From JADJOM01 sp963817435 (GTDB lineage: Bacteria; Gemmatimonadota; Gemmatimonadetes; Gemmatimonadales; GWC2-71-9), in the NCBI GenBank assembly GCA_963817435.1, contig CAWFNY010000002.1, forward strand, positions 682,001 through 746,000: a DNA stretch of 64,000 bases, read 5' to 3'. Position numbers and translations under genes: made by a program. The notes beneath the pieces are model-generated. The model saw nothing but the letters and a program-made list of their open reading frames with translations, searched no databases and was not told where the DNA came from. Each line of letters starts with the position of its first letter. Position 1 is the stretch's first letter. Shown here piece after piece: positions 27,544 to 35,274 of the stretch.

Positions 27544-27873
27544 CTAGTCGACGATGAACAGCCTGGCACCGCGCGGGGCGGAGGAGCGATGGGGCTCCAT
27601 GCCGTCGCCCACTTCGTAGGTCATTCCGGGGGTGAGGCGGTAGACGCGGCCGTCGGCCAGCTCGGTCTGGAGCTCCCCCTCGAGGCAGAGAAGGATGTGG
27701 CCTTTCTCGCACCAGTGATCGGCGAGGTACCCGGGCGTGTACTCGACCATGCGGACGCGGAGGCGGCCGTGGGTCTTGGTCCGCCAGTAGGCCACGCCCT
27801 CTACGCCGCGGTGTTCGGTGGGCGGGATTGCGGACCAGTCAGTGGTCTGAAAGGGAATGCCGGTGATGTCCAT
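27544..27873 (-). CDS. DHCW-motif cupin fold protein
   Basis: A 109-residue single-domain cupin. The DHWCEKGHILLCLEGEL segment gives the characteristic DHxC motif of this small family and the first metal-binding cluster. The second cupin motif is RYRLTPGMTYEVGDGMEPHRS-like with a late His. It likely binds a metal; no substrate is known. Its start lies only 34 bases from the inverse-core heptamer that ends the next cassette gene, too short for a complete attC, so the two may have fused through deletion. Confidence 0.87.
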   Translation of the reverse strand: MDITGIPFQTTDWSAIPPTEHRGVEGVAYWRTKTHGRLRVRMVEYTPGYLADHWCEKGHILLCLEGELQTELADGRVYRLTPGMTYEVGDGMEPHRSSAPRGARLFIVD

Positions 27874-27908
27874 GGGGGCTCCGCCGAGAGCGCGGCGTCA
27901 TGCGGTGG

Positions 27909-28268
27909 TTAGGCTATGCTCGAGTCGAATCGTCGCCGAACTGCCCGCACCGCCCAGATGCCGAGGATGACCTGGGTGGCACTCGGCAGAATCCACCCGA
28001 TCAGGCTGCCGAGGAGGGGGACAGACAGGCCGAAATGAGTTGCCGCCGAGACGAGCGCGAGCGTCGTGAGCGTGAGGACACCGAGGGCTCCCGCGCTGCG
28101 GGAGCGGCTGAGCAGGCCGCCGACGATCCGTCCCGGAAGATCGGAGGCTTCAGGCGTGATGTGCGTGAGGATGGCCCGCCGGAACCACAACGCGACCCGG
28201 GATACTGGAACCGGCACACCGGAGGACGGGCTCGGGAGCGCCGGAGAAAGGGAATAGGTCCCGGGCAT
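27909..28268 (-). CDS. small membrane protein, unknown, cassette gene
   Basis: A 119-residue protein with a basic N-terminal segment and two or three hydrophobic stretches (AGALGVLTLTTLALVSAA, LLGSLIGWILPSATQVILGIW). The stop TAA lies in the heptamer GCCTAAC (plus strand 27908-27914). Upstream, 22 bases before its ATG, lies GTTAGGC (plus strand GCCTAAC 28291-28297), the end of a well-formed attC-like repeat. This exact framing marks it as a single-gene cassette of ~390 bases. No family is recognised. Confidence 0.65.
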   Translation of the reverse strand: MPGTYSLSPALPSPSSGVPVPVSRVALWFRRAILTHITPEASDLPGRIVGGLLSRSRSAGALGVLTLTTLALVSAATHFGLSVPLLGSLIGWILPSATQVILGIWAVRAVRRRFDSSIA

Positions 28269-28290
28269 GGCGTCTCCTCGATGGGGAGCG

Positions 28291-28418
28291 GCCTAACGAC
28301 CGCGCATCACCTCTGGGGCCGCGGCTAGGTCGGACAGAACCTAGCCGTTGGGGAAGGGCGTTGCCAGCCTGAAGCAGCCCGACGGCCACGCCCCGACTGG
28401 TGCATGCGCTGGTCAGGC
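28291..28418 (-). repeat. attC-like recombination site with central stem-loop
   Basis: On the minus strand it runs from GCCTGAC to GTTAGGC. The left arm GCGCATGCACCAGTCGGGGC pairs with the right arm GCCCCAGAGGTGATGCGC apart from a few unpaired bases. The centre holds a perfect 9-base-pair hairpin CGGCTAGGT / ACCTAGCCG (28322-28330 with 28339-28347). Cassette genes abut it on both sides. Confidence 0.78.
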
Positions 28419-28423
28419 TGCTG

Positions 28424-28699
28424 TCACGGTATGAGGCGTTGTCCCTCCTTGACCTGACCCAGGTGACACTCGGCAAACTCGGCCCGTTCGGGCTGCTCAC
28501 TTTGCCCTGGCCGTAAGCCTGCAACTCTCGCTGCGAGTTCATGCACCTGCAGGCTTGAGTCTCCCCGCGACTCCCGGTGGCGGAACCACATGCGAGCGAC
28601 CAGCACAACGACCACCGTGAGTGGGATGTTCCCCAGGAGGGGCATGAACGGAACCAGCAACCGGATGGAGCCGACGAGGTGCTGGCCCACGCGGGTCAC
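28424..28699 (-). CDS. small membrane protein, unknown, cassette gene
   Basis: A 91-residue product if started at the GTG at 28699, or shorter from the ATG at 28645. One strong transmembrane segment (LLGNIPLTVVVVLVARMWF) is followed by a charged cytoplasmic-type tail. Its stop codon lies six bases before the GCCTGAC end of the attC-like repeat, in the same orientation. That placement is my main reason to believe it is real. No family is recognised. The region from 28700 to 29026 shows no further gene or clear signal. Confidence 0.5.
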   Translation of the reverse strand: MTRVGQHLVGSIRLLVPFMPLLGNIPLTVVVVLVARMWFRHRESRGDSSLQVHELAARVAGLRPGQSEQPERAEFAECHLGQVKEGQRLIP

Positions 28700-29026
28700 C
28701 AGCTACTGCCGTCGAAAGCGGGCCGGGCTCAGACGAGGAGGGGTCTCCTCTACCACCCGCGCAGTAATAGTGGCGCGCACCGCGGAGTCCCGGCGGGTGC
28801 CGGATGGCTGACCCAGGCGGCTTCGCGGTTCTGCTCGATCTGCCGGACCCCGCCACTGTGCGGAGGCGTGCCGAGCGCGACCGCGCTGGACCCGGAGGCG
28901 AGACGGTCCCGGTGCCGGTGACCGCCTCCCCGACCAGCGCCTCCATGGTGAGCACCTATGGAAACGATTGAAGATGATGCGATGCCCAATTCACTCGAGC
29001 CTATGACACCGCGACATGGCGCCCCA

Positions 29027-29680
29027 TCACACCACCACCGTCAGCACCGCGGTGCACGCCAGCGCCCCGGCCCAGATCAGGTCCAGGTTGATCCACGCGG
29101 TCCGGAGCATCCGGAGTCCGAGCCGCTCGTACACCAGTGCTGCCATCAGCGCCAGCACCACCAGGTAGCCCGCGGTGTGGGCCGCGGTGGCGAGCAGCCC
29201 GGTGGAGAGCGTGGCGCCATGAGTGAGGCCCATGACGTGGGCTCCGTGGCTCATGCCGCTCATCGTCGTCCCGGGCTCCATGGCCAGCACGAAGGGCAGC
29301 GCCATGAGTCCCGCGCCATGCGCCGTCGCCATGAGGAAGGACCAGATGGTGAGGTCCCGGCTGTTGACCCGCATGCCCATCCCGCGTGGATGGCGGTGCC
29401 GCCGAAGCCGCACCACCCCCAGCACCATCAGGGTGGCGGCGACGAACCACTTGATCTCGCCGGTGGGGAGTACCAGGCCGACAGCGGCCGCGATCCCCAC
29501 CGCCAGCGCGATGGCCAGAGCGTGCCCCGTCGCCAGCGGCAGCAGGGCGCCCCAGACCGCCTTCCGATCCTTCTCCTGCAGCCCGAGTGCGACCGCGAAG
29601 AGCCAGCCCATCCCTGGGTTGAGCCCGTGGACGGCGCCTAACAGCAGCAGCGCCGCCCAGGGCCATTCGTGCGACAGCAT
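29027..29680 (-). CDS. polytopic membrane protein (HupE/RcnA-like), unknown substrate
   Basis: A 217-residue membrane protein with six or seven hydrophobic segments. The first loop GAVHGLNPGMGWLFAVALGL and the second ATGHALAIALAVG carry His residues, as in transporters of the nickel/cobalt RcnA-HupE and cytochrome-c-biogenesis-like superfamilies. A His/Met-rich loop (EPGTTMSGMSHGAHVMG) suggests metal handling. Its start overlaps the last base of the selenium-binding protein gene, so the two are coupled and may act together, for example in export or insertion of a metal for that enzyme (inference). Confidence 0.7.
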   Translation of the reverse strand: MLSHEWPWAALLLLGAVHGLNPGMGWLFAVALGLQEKDRKAVWGALLPLATGHALAIALAVGIAAAVGLVLPTGEIKWFVAATLMVLGVVRLRRHRHPRGMGMRVNSRDLTIWSFLMATAHGAGLMALPFVLAMEPGTTMSGMSHGAHVMGLTHGATLSTGLLATAAHTAGYLVVLALMAALVYERLGLRMLRTAWINLDLIWAGALACTAVLTVVV

Positions 29681-31092
29681 CAGGAGGGGTAGCAGAAGGA
29701 GTCGGAGCTGGCGTCCCCGCCCTGCAGCCGGACCTGGTGCGGGCGCATGCCCGGCTCCAGCTCCACCAGGAAGCGCGGGTCGAAGGCGATCCCGCCCTTC
29801 GGGTCGACATCCAGCTTGACCATCCAGCCCGCAATTCCGTCGGGATAGAACTGCGCGTCCCAGGGGCTGTAGAGACTGTTGGTCAGGTAGACCCGCCGTC
29901 CGTCGCGGCTGATCTCCACCATCTGGGGCGCGCCGTTAAGCGGCTTGTCCGGTGCGGCCGGATGAGGCGTGCGCCGCACGATGCCGCCGATATGCTGGCT
30001 GCCGACCAGCACCGGGTTGAAGGGATCGGTGACGTCGTACTGCCGGATCTCGCCGGTGCCCCAGCAGGAGACGTAGAGGAACTTGTCGTCCAGCGAGAGG
30101 TTGATGTCGGTGACCAGCGGCGGCACCGCCTTGAACCCCTTGAGCAAGGGCGGCAGCTGGTCCTCGTTGGCCGGTTCTGCCGGGATCTCGATGACCTTCT
30201 TGATCTTCCAGCTGGCGCTTCCGTTGCTGCCCTCCCGGTACCACATCCAGACCGAGGCGGAGAGGTCCTTGAGGGAGATGACGACGCCCGCAAACCCATA
30301 GGCCTTGGCCGGATTGTGCGCCGGGCGCAGCTCCAGCACCATCTGCTGCTCGGCGCCGAGGTCGAGGGTCTCCTGGTGGCGACGAGTGCGCAGGTCCCAG
30401 ACGTGGAGGGCGTGGCCGTACTTCCCGGTTAGGAGCAGCTCGGGGTTGAGGCCGTCCTTCACCATGTTGGGGGTGCCCCACTCGCTGGTGATCATGGTGT
30501 CGTGGCCCAGGTGCCAGGCGAAGTCATACGAAAGGTGCTGCGGGCCGCGGTCCTCCTCCCACTGCTCCTTCACCTCGAAGGTGTCGTGATCCAGCATGAA
30601 GATCCCGCCGGGTCCGTCGCCGTCTCCCGAGCCGAGGCCGTTGAGGTAGATGCCGTCGGGACCGCAGTGCACGGTGTGCAGCGCGGTGTAGCCGGTGGCG
30701 GCCTTGACGGTCTCTCCCGAGATGGCGCGGACCAGCTGGGGGCGCCGGGGATCGGGCTGGGTATCGATGATGTGAATCCGGGAGGAATGGATCCCGGGCA
30801 CCACCAGGTAACGGCGCTCCACGTGGGCGTTAGGCGCCCAGGGGCAGAGGTGGGAGCTGCAGGCGTTCCAGCCGAAGTGGTGCAACTCGTTGCCACTGTC
30901 GGGCAGATCCACCTGCCCCACCAGCCGACCGTAGCTCTTCGAGGCGGGGTTGGTGTCCACAACGCCGAGTGCGTCGCGCTGGCCGCTCCCCTCGAGGCCG
31001 AGCAGCGCGACGTAGGCCAGCTCCTCCGCCGGTGCCTCAGCGGCCAGGGCGGGCGTGGGATAGAAGGTCGGATCGGGTTTCCAGCGGGGCAT
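29680..31092 (-). CDS. selenium-binding protein 56 / methanethiol oxidase family
   Basis: A 470-residue SBP56-family beta-propeller protein, homologous to bacterial MtoX and human SELENBP1, which oxidise methanethiol. Characteristic segments are LHHFGWNACSSH, HTVHCGPDGIYLNGLG, SEWGTPNMV, LYVSCWGTGEIRQYD and the terminal MRPHQVRLQGGDASSDSFCYP. Cys and His residues proposed as metal ligands are present. No signal peptide is seen. The length is normal. It is coupled to a downstream His/Met-rich membrane protein. Copper-dependent methanethiol oxidation is the family expectation, not proven here. Confidence 0.93.
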   Translation of the reverse strand: MPRWKPDPTFYPTPALAAEAPAEELAYVALLGLEGSGQRDALGVVDTNPASKSYGRLVGQVDLPDSGNELHHFGWNACSSHLCPWAPNAHVERRYLVVPGIHSSRIHIIDTQPDPRRPQLVRAISGETVKAATGYTALHTVHCGPDGIYLNGLGSGDGDGPGGIFMLDHDTFEVKEQWEEDRGPQHLSYDFAWHLGHDTMITSEWGTPNMVKDGLNPELLLTGKYGHALHVWDLRTRRHQETLDLGAEQQMVLELRPAHNPAKAYGFAGVVISLKDLSASVWMWYREGSNGSASWKIKKVIEIPAEPANEDQLPPLLKGFKAVPPLVTDINLSLDDKFLYVSCWGTGEIRQYDVTDPFNPVLVGSQHIGGIVRRTPHPAAPDKPLNGAPQMVEISRDGRRVYLTNSLYSPWDAQFYPDGIAGWMVKLDVDPKGGIAFDPRFLVELEPGMRPHQVRLQGGDASSDSFCYPS

Positions 31093-31174
31093 GGCGACGG
31101 CTCCAGTCTAGAGAAGAGAGGGAACTCCGGCGGGCCATGAATCCGCGGGAATCCCGCAACGGCCCACGGCCAAG

Positions 31175-31216
31175 CTAGGACCCGGTGCCGGGAGGCACAT
31201 GAGGCCCTGGTCCTAG
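31175..31216. repeat. nested inverted repeat in the 31.1-31.4 kb gap
   Basis: CTAGGACC (31175-31182) pairs with GGTCCTAG (31209-31216), and inside lies GTGCC-GGGA-GGCAC. The nested hairpin sits between the hydrolase-LuxR gene and the selenium-binding gene. It could be a terminator or an element end; there is no T tract. Nothing else is evident in the gap. Confidence 0.45.
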
Positions 31217-31391
31217 TGGAGGCGCGGGAATCGGTGGAATGGGCTCAGGAGTGGGGCTGAAGCCCCAGAACTCGGGGAACTGAAGCAGGAAACGGCGGAA
31301 AACAGCGGTGGGCCGGGGGACGGCAGGAACTCAATGAGACGATGCGTTCCTGTTGTCTCCTGGCCACTCGTTGTTACCTGCAGTCCCCCAT

Positions 31392-32489
31392 CTATCTGCC
31401 CAATCCTGCGTCGCGCGCCCGGACAATGGCTTGCGCGCGGGTATTGAGGCCGAGCTTCGCGAAGATGTTGGTGATGTGATTGCGGAGGGTCTTGGGGGTG
31501 ACCTGGAGGCGGGAGGCGATGGCGGTGTTGTCGAGGCCGCGGGCGATGAGATCCAGCACTTCGGTCTCCCGGCTGGTGAGTACCGCGAAGGAGACGGCGG
31601 GGATGGCGTCCACCGCCGGCTCCACCGCATCTCCGAGGAACTCGTCCACCGCCTCGAAGTACTGCTGCATGGCTGGTTCCCCCTCCAGCAGCAGGTGATT
31701 GCCGCTCTCCAGGGTGACGAAGCGGGCGCCGGGAATCAGTGCCGCGAAGAGGCGGCCCTCCTCGAAGGGGACCACGGCGTCCCGGCTGCAGTGGATGACC
31801 AGGGTGGGACAGGAGACCTGCGGGGCCAGCTCCCGCACGTCGATGGTGCAGAGGGTGTCGAAGAGCCGCAGGGCATTCTCCGGGGTGCTGGAGACCCGCT
31901 GGAGTTCGTTGAACCACTCGAGCTGTTCCAGGCTGCCGCCGGGAATGAAGCGGGAGGCGAAGACCTGGCGGAACGCCGGATTCTCCCGGCCCCAGCCGAG
32001 CTGGATCAGGTTCCGGAGGGTGTGCACCTCCATGACGTGGTCGGGGGAGAGGTCTCGACGCAGCAGTCCGCGGGAGTAGGCGCCGTGGAGGATGAGGTGG
32101 CTGACCCGTTCGGGATGGCGAACCGCATAGGCCACCGCGATGGGACCGCCCTGAGAGATGCCGAGCAGGGGGAAGCGGCGAAGGCCGATGGCGTCGGCGA
32201 CGGTTTCGAGGTCCCGGACCCAGGACTCGAAGGAGAGGTCGGCGGCCTTCCAGTCGGAGAGGCCGCAACCGCGTTCGTCGTACCGGATGATGGTGCGGGT
32301 CCGGGCGTACTGCTCGAGGAAGGGCTGCCAGACCGGGCTCTTCCAGTCGAACTCGACGTGGCTGAGCCAGTTGGACGCCTTGAGCAGGGGCGGTCCCTTC
32401 CCCGCGATGGCATAGGCCAGGCGGACCCCGTCGGAGGCCTGACAGAAGCGGACCTGTTGCTGCAGCGGGGGCCTGGGCACGATCTCCAC
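31392..32489 (-). CDS. alpha/beta hydrolase fused to a LuxR-type HTH domain
   Basis: A 365-residue two-domain protein. Residues ~1-275 form an alpha/beta hydrolase with IRYDERGCGLSD, a nucleophile region LLGISQGGPIAVAYA, the acid in HCSRDAVVPFEEG and the catalytic His in LESGNHLLLEG. Residues ~300-365 are a LuxR/NarL helix-turn-helix: LTSRETEVLDLIARGLDN followed by IASRLQVTPKTLRNHITNIFAKLGL. The hydrolase domain may sense or cleave a small ligand controlling DNA binding. A GTG at 32489 is the probable start. Its target genes are unknown. Confidence 0.9.
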   Translation of the reverse strand: MEIVPRPPLQQQVRFCQASDGVRLAYAIAGKGPPLLKASNWLSHVEFDWKSPVWQPFLEQYARTRTIIRYDERGCGLSDWKAADLSFESWVRDLETVADAIGLRRFPLLGISQGGPIAVAYAVRHPERVSHLILHGAYSRGLLRRDLSPDHVMEVHTLRNLIQLGWGRENPAFRQVFASRFIPGGSLEQLEWFNELQRVSSTPENALRLFDTLCTIDVRELAPQVSCPTLVIHCSRDAVVPFEEGRLFAALIPGARFVTLESGNHLLLEGEPAMQQYFEAVDEFLGDAVEPAVDAIPAVSFAVLTSRETEVLDLIARGLDNTAIASRLQVTPKTLRNHITNIFAKLGLNTRAQAIVRARDAGLGR

Positions 32490-32832
32490 CGTCCATGGGT
32501 CGAGAGGGCTCGGTGCCCTAGTATATGGCCGTCAGGGGCAAAAGGAAAAGGAAGAGGGAAAGCGGAAGCGGAAGCGGAAGCGGGAACAGGGAAGCCGGCT
32601 GTGTCCATGCGCGACACCGCCCAATCCGGTCCTTGCGCGCTCCCGTATCGCCACGCGCGGCCATGACTGCATCCCGGCCAGAGTCCAGTCGATGGAAGGG
32701 AAACCGTCTTCGCCGGAGTGCTTGTCTCGATGTGAAGGGTGAGCGCTTCGAGGACCGCAAATACTTAGGTATTTACAAAAGTATTCCACGGTTGTAGCAT
32801 TCCTCGGCAGATCGGATAACCCGAGCATCTGG
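32490..32832 (+). promoter_or_regulatory. regulatory gap before the ArsR/SRPBCC pair
   Basis: The gap between divergent genes holds a purine tract of tandem GGAAGC hexamers (about 32556-32583). At 32760-32785 there is an AT-rich block with the palindrome AATAC-TTAG-GTATT and a further AAGTATT. The AT block is 48 bases from the arsR-like start and is a plausible promoter/operator for autoregulation. No gene is seen in the gap. Confidence 0.45.
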
Positions 32833-33186
32833 ATGGTGTCGGACATGGTTCACTCCGCAGCCACTGACGAGGTTTTTCACGCCTTGTCCAACCCGACTCG
32901 GCGAAAAGTCCTGGAGCGACTGTCTGTCGGACCAGCCACCGTCAGCGAACTGGCGGCACCGTTCGACATGCAGCTCCCGTCCTTCGTGCAGCACCTCTCG
33001 GTGCTCGAAGAGAGCCGACTGGTGAGGTCGACAAAGCGCGGGCGAGTGCGGACGTATGAGATCGCACCCGAACGGTTCAAGGTCGTTGAAGACTGGCTGA
33101 CCGCGCGTCGCCGGTTGTGGGAAGCTCGACTGGACCGGTTCGACCAATACGTCAAACAACTCAAGGAGAAGGAATCAGACTCATGA
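32833..33186 (+). CDS. ArsR/SmtB family HTH transcriptional regulator
   Basis: A 117-residue winged-helix regulator. The core EVFHALSNPTRRKVLERLSVGPATVSELAAPFDMQLPSFVQHLSVLEESRLV is the standard ArsR recognition region, followed by the wing KRGRVRTYEIAPERF. It lacks the CxC metal motif of SmtB/ArsR, so it belongs to the non-metal group usually coupled to an SRPBCC/AHSA1 protein, as here: the next gene's start overlaps its stop. The first ATG at 32833 and a second at 32845 are both possible. Operator-like palindromes lie upstream. Confidence 0.93.
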   Translation: MVSDMVHSAATDEVFHALSNPTRRKVLERLSVGPATVSELAAPFDMQLPSFVQHLSVLEESRLVRSTKRGRVRTYEIAPERFKVVEDWLTARRRLWEARLDRFDQYVKQLKEKESDS

Positions 33187-33671
33187 GCAAGCACTTCACC
33201 TTCAATCCGAAACTCGATTTCGCTATCGAACGGTTCATCGACGCTCCCACGCGGCTCGTCTGGGAAGCGTTGACGAAGCCGGAGCATCTCAAGGAGTGGT
33301 ACATGCCCAAGGCCTGGGGGCGTGTGTCGCGAACCGAAATGGACGTGCGACCGGGCGGCATCCTCAGCATCGACATCGCCGTGGGAGACGGCCAGGAGGT
33401 TCCCAACCTCGGCTGCTACCTCGACGTTGTTCCGATGGAGCGACTCGTCTGGACCTCCATGCTGTTCCCCGGCTATCGTCCGGCTGTCTTTGACGACATT
33501 CCGATCACCGCCATCATTACGATGGAACCCGTGGGAACCGGCACTCGCTACGTCTTCACGGCGCTGCACCGGAATGAAGCGGACCTCGAGACCAACAAAG
33601 CGTCGGGCTTCTACCAGGGCACCGAGATCGCCGTCGATCAATTCGTGGAGCACGTGCTCGCGATGAAGTAG
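33183..33671 (+). CDS. SRPBCC (AHSA1-like) domain protein
   Basis: A 162-residue START/Bet-v1-like lipid-binding protein of the AHSA1 group. The opening FAIERFIDAPTRLVWEALTKPEHLKEWYMP and the later RPGGILSIDI, VPMERLVWTSMLFPG and TRYVFTALHRNEAD strands are typical. The ligand is unknown. Its ATG overlaps the arsR-like stop (ATGA), a very common gene pair in which both proteins are expressed together. The gene is on the opposite strand to the flanking cassette genes, and an attC-like repeat begins 74 bases after its stop. Confidence 0.92.
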   Translation: MSKHFTFNPKLDFAIERFIDAPTRLVWEALTKPEHLKEWYMPKAWGRVSRTEMDVRPGGILSIDIAVGDGQEVPNLGCYLDVVPMERLVWTSMLFPGYRPAVFDDIPITAIITMEPVGTGTRYVFTALHRNEADLETNKASGFYQGTEIAVDQFVEHVLAMK

Positions 33672-33744
33672 TTCTGGGCGACTCGTGGCGGACGGGTCAG
33701 GCATCATCAGACGGGGCTCGACAACAGGGGATGCGTGTTGTCGG

Positions 33745-33865
33745 CCTGACGTCTCCGCATCAGCCGCGGCCCGAGGCGCGCGTGTGCAAGCGAGCAAGCC
33801 GCCGCCCGGGTGTCCGCGCCCTGAGACAGCCGGTGGCCGCGGCCGTCACGCTTCATGCGTTAGCT
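33745..33865 (-). repeat. attC-like recombination site
   Basis: On the minus strand it begins at CTAAC, directly at the stop codon (TAG) of the BKACE gene, continues CGCATGAAGCGTGACGGCCGCGGCC and ends GCCGCGGCTGATGCGGAGACGTCAGGC. The arms GGCCGCGGC/GCCGCGGC and GCATGAAGC/GCTGATGC pair with an unpaired base. The inverse core is imperfect (AGCTAAC). Confidence 0.68.
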
Positions 33866-34598
33866 AGGCAGCAGTATGAGCCCGGACCAGCGCCACTGCG
33901 GCCGTCACTAGGTCGGCGTTGTCACGGGCGGGCGACCCATCAGGTAGCACCGTGACGTCCTCCAGCCCGGTGCGGATCCCATGTCCTCTGGCGAGCGCGC
34001 GGCGATTGACGGCCCAGCATGCGACGCCGTATCCATGGTGAACCTGATCTAAAGGGATGCCCGCGGACACCACAATCTCCTCCATCGCAGCTGCGTGCCG
34101 AACGGCAGCCTCGGGATCGAGGTCAAGCGGCTCGATGAGGACGCGGCGACACCGGTTGGCCAATCCAGAAGCCACAAAGGCATGCGCGTCGTCGATCGTG
34201 AGCAAGCCAGCCTCGATACCCACCCCGCGGGAGAGGAGGAGCTCACAAAGCTCTATGATGCCGGGTTCTCCCTGATTGGCGGTAATCAGGTCGGGCAGGT
34301 CCTCCCACGCCTGAACGATGCGCAGCCGCTCCTTGGGATCCGCGACAATCGTCGCTGACGTGGTTAACGAAACGGGCGTGTCAGGACAGAGACGGCGGAT
34401 GCTACGCAGGACCTCCGCGCACGCCGCGCCGTCCAGGGTCTCCCTGCCAGCCTGGTCGAACGCATGGACGTGCACTGAGTGAGCGCCGGCGCGCACGGCG
34501 GCGCTGGCTGCCTCCGCGATGACGGTCGGTGTGCGCGGCACGGCCGAGTGACGCCGGTCGCCATTGAGCGCGACCTGCAGGAATGTGGACGACCGCAA
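33864..34598 (-). CDS. beta-keto acid cleavage enzyme (BKACE, DUF849), cassette gene
   Basis: A 244-residue TIM-barrel enzyme of the BKACE family, which cleaves beta-keto acids with acetyl-CoA; the founding member acts on 3-keto-5-aminohexanoate. The LQVALNGDRR N-terminus, the metal-binding pair in SVHVHAFDQAGRETL, the LITANQGEPGI segment and the late HHGYG and GIRTGLEDV motifs are characteristic. It is somewhat shorter than typical members (about 270-300 residues), but no domain is clearly missing. Attachment-like repeats flank it exactly at both ends, so it is a mobile-cassette gene; the substrate is unknown. Confidence 0.88.
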   Translation of the reverse strand: MRSSTFLQVALNGDRRHSAVPRTPTVIAEAASAAVRAGAHSVHVHAFDQAGRETLDGAACAEVLRSIRRLCPDTPVSLTTSATIVADPKERLRIVQAWEDLPDLITANQGEPGIIELCELLLSRGVGIEAGLLTIDDAHAFVASGLANRCRRVLIEPLDLDPEAAVRHAAAMEEIVVSAGIPLDQVHHGYGVACWAVNRRALARGHGIRTGLEDVTVLPDGSPARDNADLVTAAVALVRAHTAA

Positions 34599-34642
34599 GA
34601 CCTGGCGTTCCTTCCCGTGTGGATTAGCAGTACACTGCTGCT

Positions 34643-34740
34643 GCCTGAGATCTGCGCATAAGCTGCGAAGCGCGGCTCACCTGCGCCAGTAGTTCCGGGG
34701 AAGCTGGCCGCGCTTCGACAGCTTCATGCGCCGGTTAGGC
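34643..34740 (-). repeat. attC-like recombination site, best preserved
   Basis: On the minus strand it starts GCCTAAC, whose TAA is the stop codon of the DHFR-like gene. The left arm GCGCATGAAGCTGTCGAAGC pairs with the right arm GCTTCGCAGCTTATGCGC over its whole length except two unpaired bases (G and T) on the left. Extrahelical bases of this kind set strand polarity in attC sites. The right core is degenerate (CTCAGGC). Confidence 0.88.
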
Positions 34741-35259
34741 GTCAATGGCATACACACTGGACACCAACCCGCTGGGATACTGGGTGGTCTGCACGTGCCG
34801 GAGGATGACGTCCTGGGGGAGCATCCCGAACAGCGGGATCCCGCTTCCGATCAACCGCGGGATCCGGGTGATCGTCAGCGTCTGGATCAGCCCAGCCTGT
34901 AGAAACTGTTGCACGACGATGCCCCCATCCACGTAGGCATGACGGAATCCCCTGGCCTCCAGGATTGCCACCACCTCGGTGGGTGAGGCGGCGAGGGACT
35001 CCACGTGGGCGCCTGCAGGGAGGGGCGACGGGAGCGGCCGATGGGTGAGCACGAGCACCGGCTTCGCTCCATAGGGCCAGGTCCCAAAGCCCAAGATCGT
35101 GTCGTAGGTATTCCGGCCAATGACAAGGACGTCCACTGAGGCCATAAAGGCCTCGTAGCCGTGCTCTTCGGCGTCGCTTGGAAGCCAATCTAGCGCGCCA
35201 TCAGACCGCGCAATGAACCCATCCACGCTAGTCCCGACAAACACGGAGGCCTTGAGCAT
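34735..35259 (-). CDS. dihydrofolate reductase-fold (RibD C-terminal) protein, cassette gene
   Basis: A 174-residue protein of the RibD_C/DHFR-like reductase family. Typical segments are VFVGTSVDGFIARSDGALDWL, SVDVLVIGRNTYDTILGF, the NADPH-binding KPVLVLTHRPLP and the GFRHAYVDGGIVVQQFLQAG motif, ending with the LIGSGIPLFG loop. Members are poorly characterised oxidoreductases and common integron cassette cargo. The stop TAA lies inside GCCTAAC of the following attC-like site. Sixteen bases before its ATG lies the GTTAGGC end of the preceding site. It is thus a precisely framed cassette of about 630 bases. Confidence 0.92.
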   Translation of the reverse strand: MLKASVFVGTSVDGFIARSDGALDWLPSDAEEHGYEAFMASVDVLVIGRNTYDTILGFGTWPYGAKPVLVLTHRPLPSPLPAGAHVESLAASPTEVVAILEARGFRHAYVDGGIVVQQFLQAGLIQTLTITRIPRLIGSGIPLFGMLPQDVILRHVQTTQYPSGLVSSVYAIDA

Positions 35260-35274
35260 GACCCCTCCAGTGAC

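Noticed and set aside
32530..32590. GGAAGC tandem repeats as a CRISPR-like array
   Set aside because: Units are six bases with no spacers; it is a simple-sequence tract.
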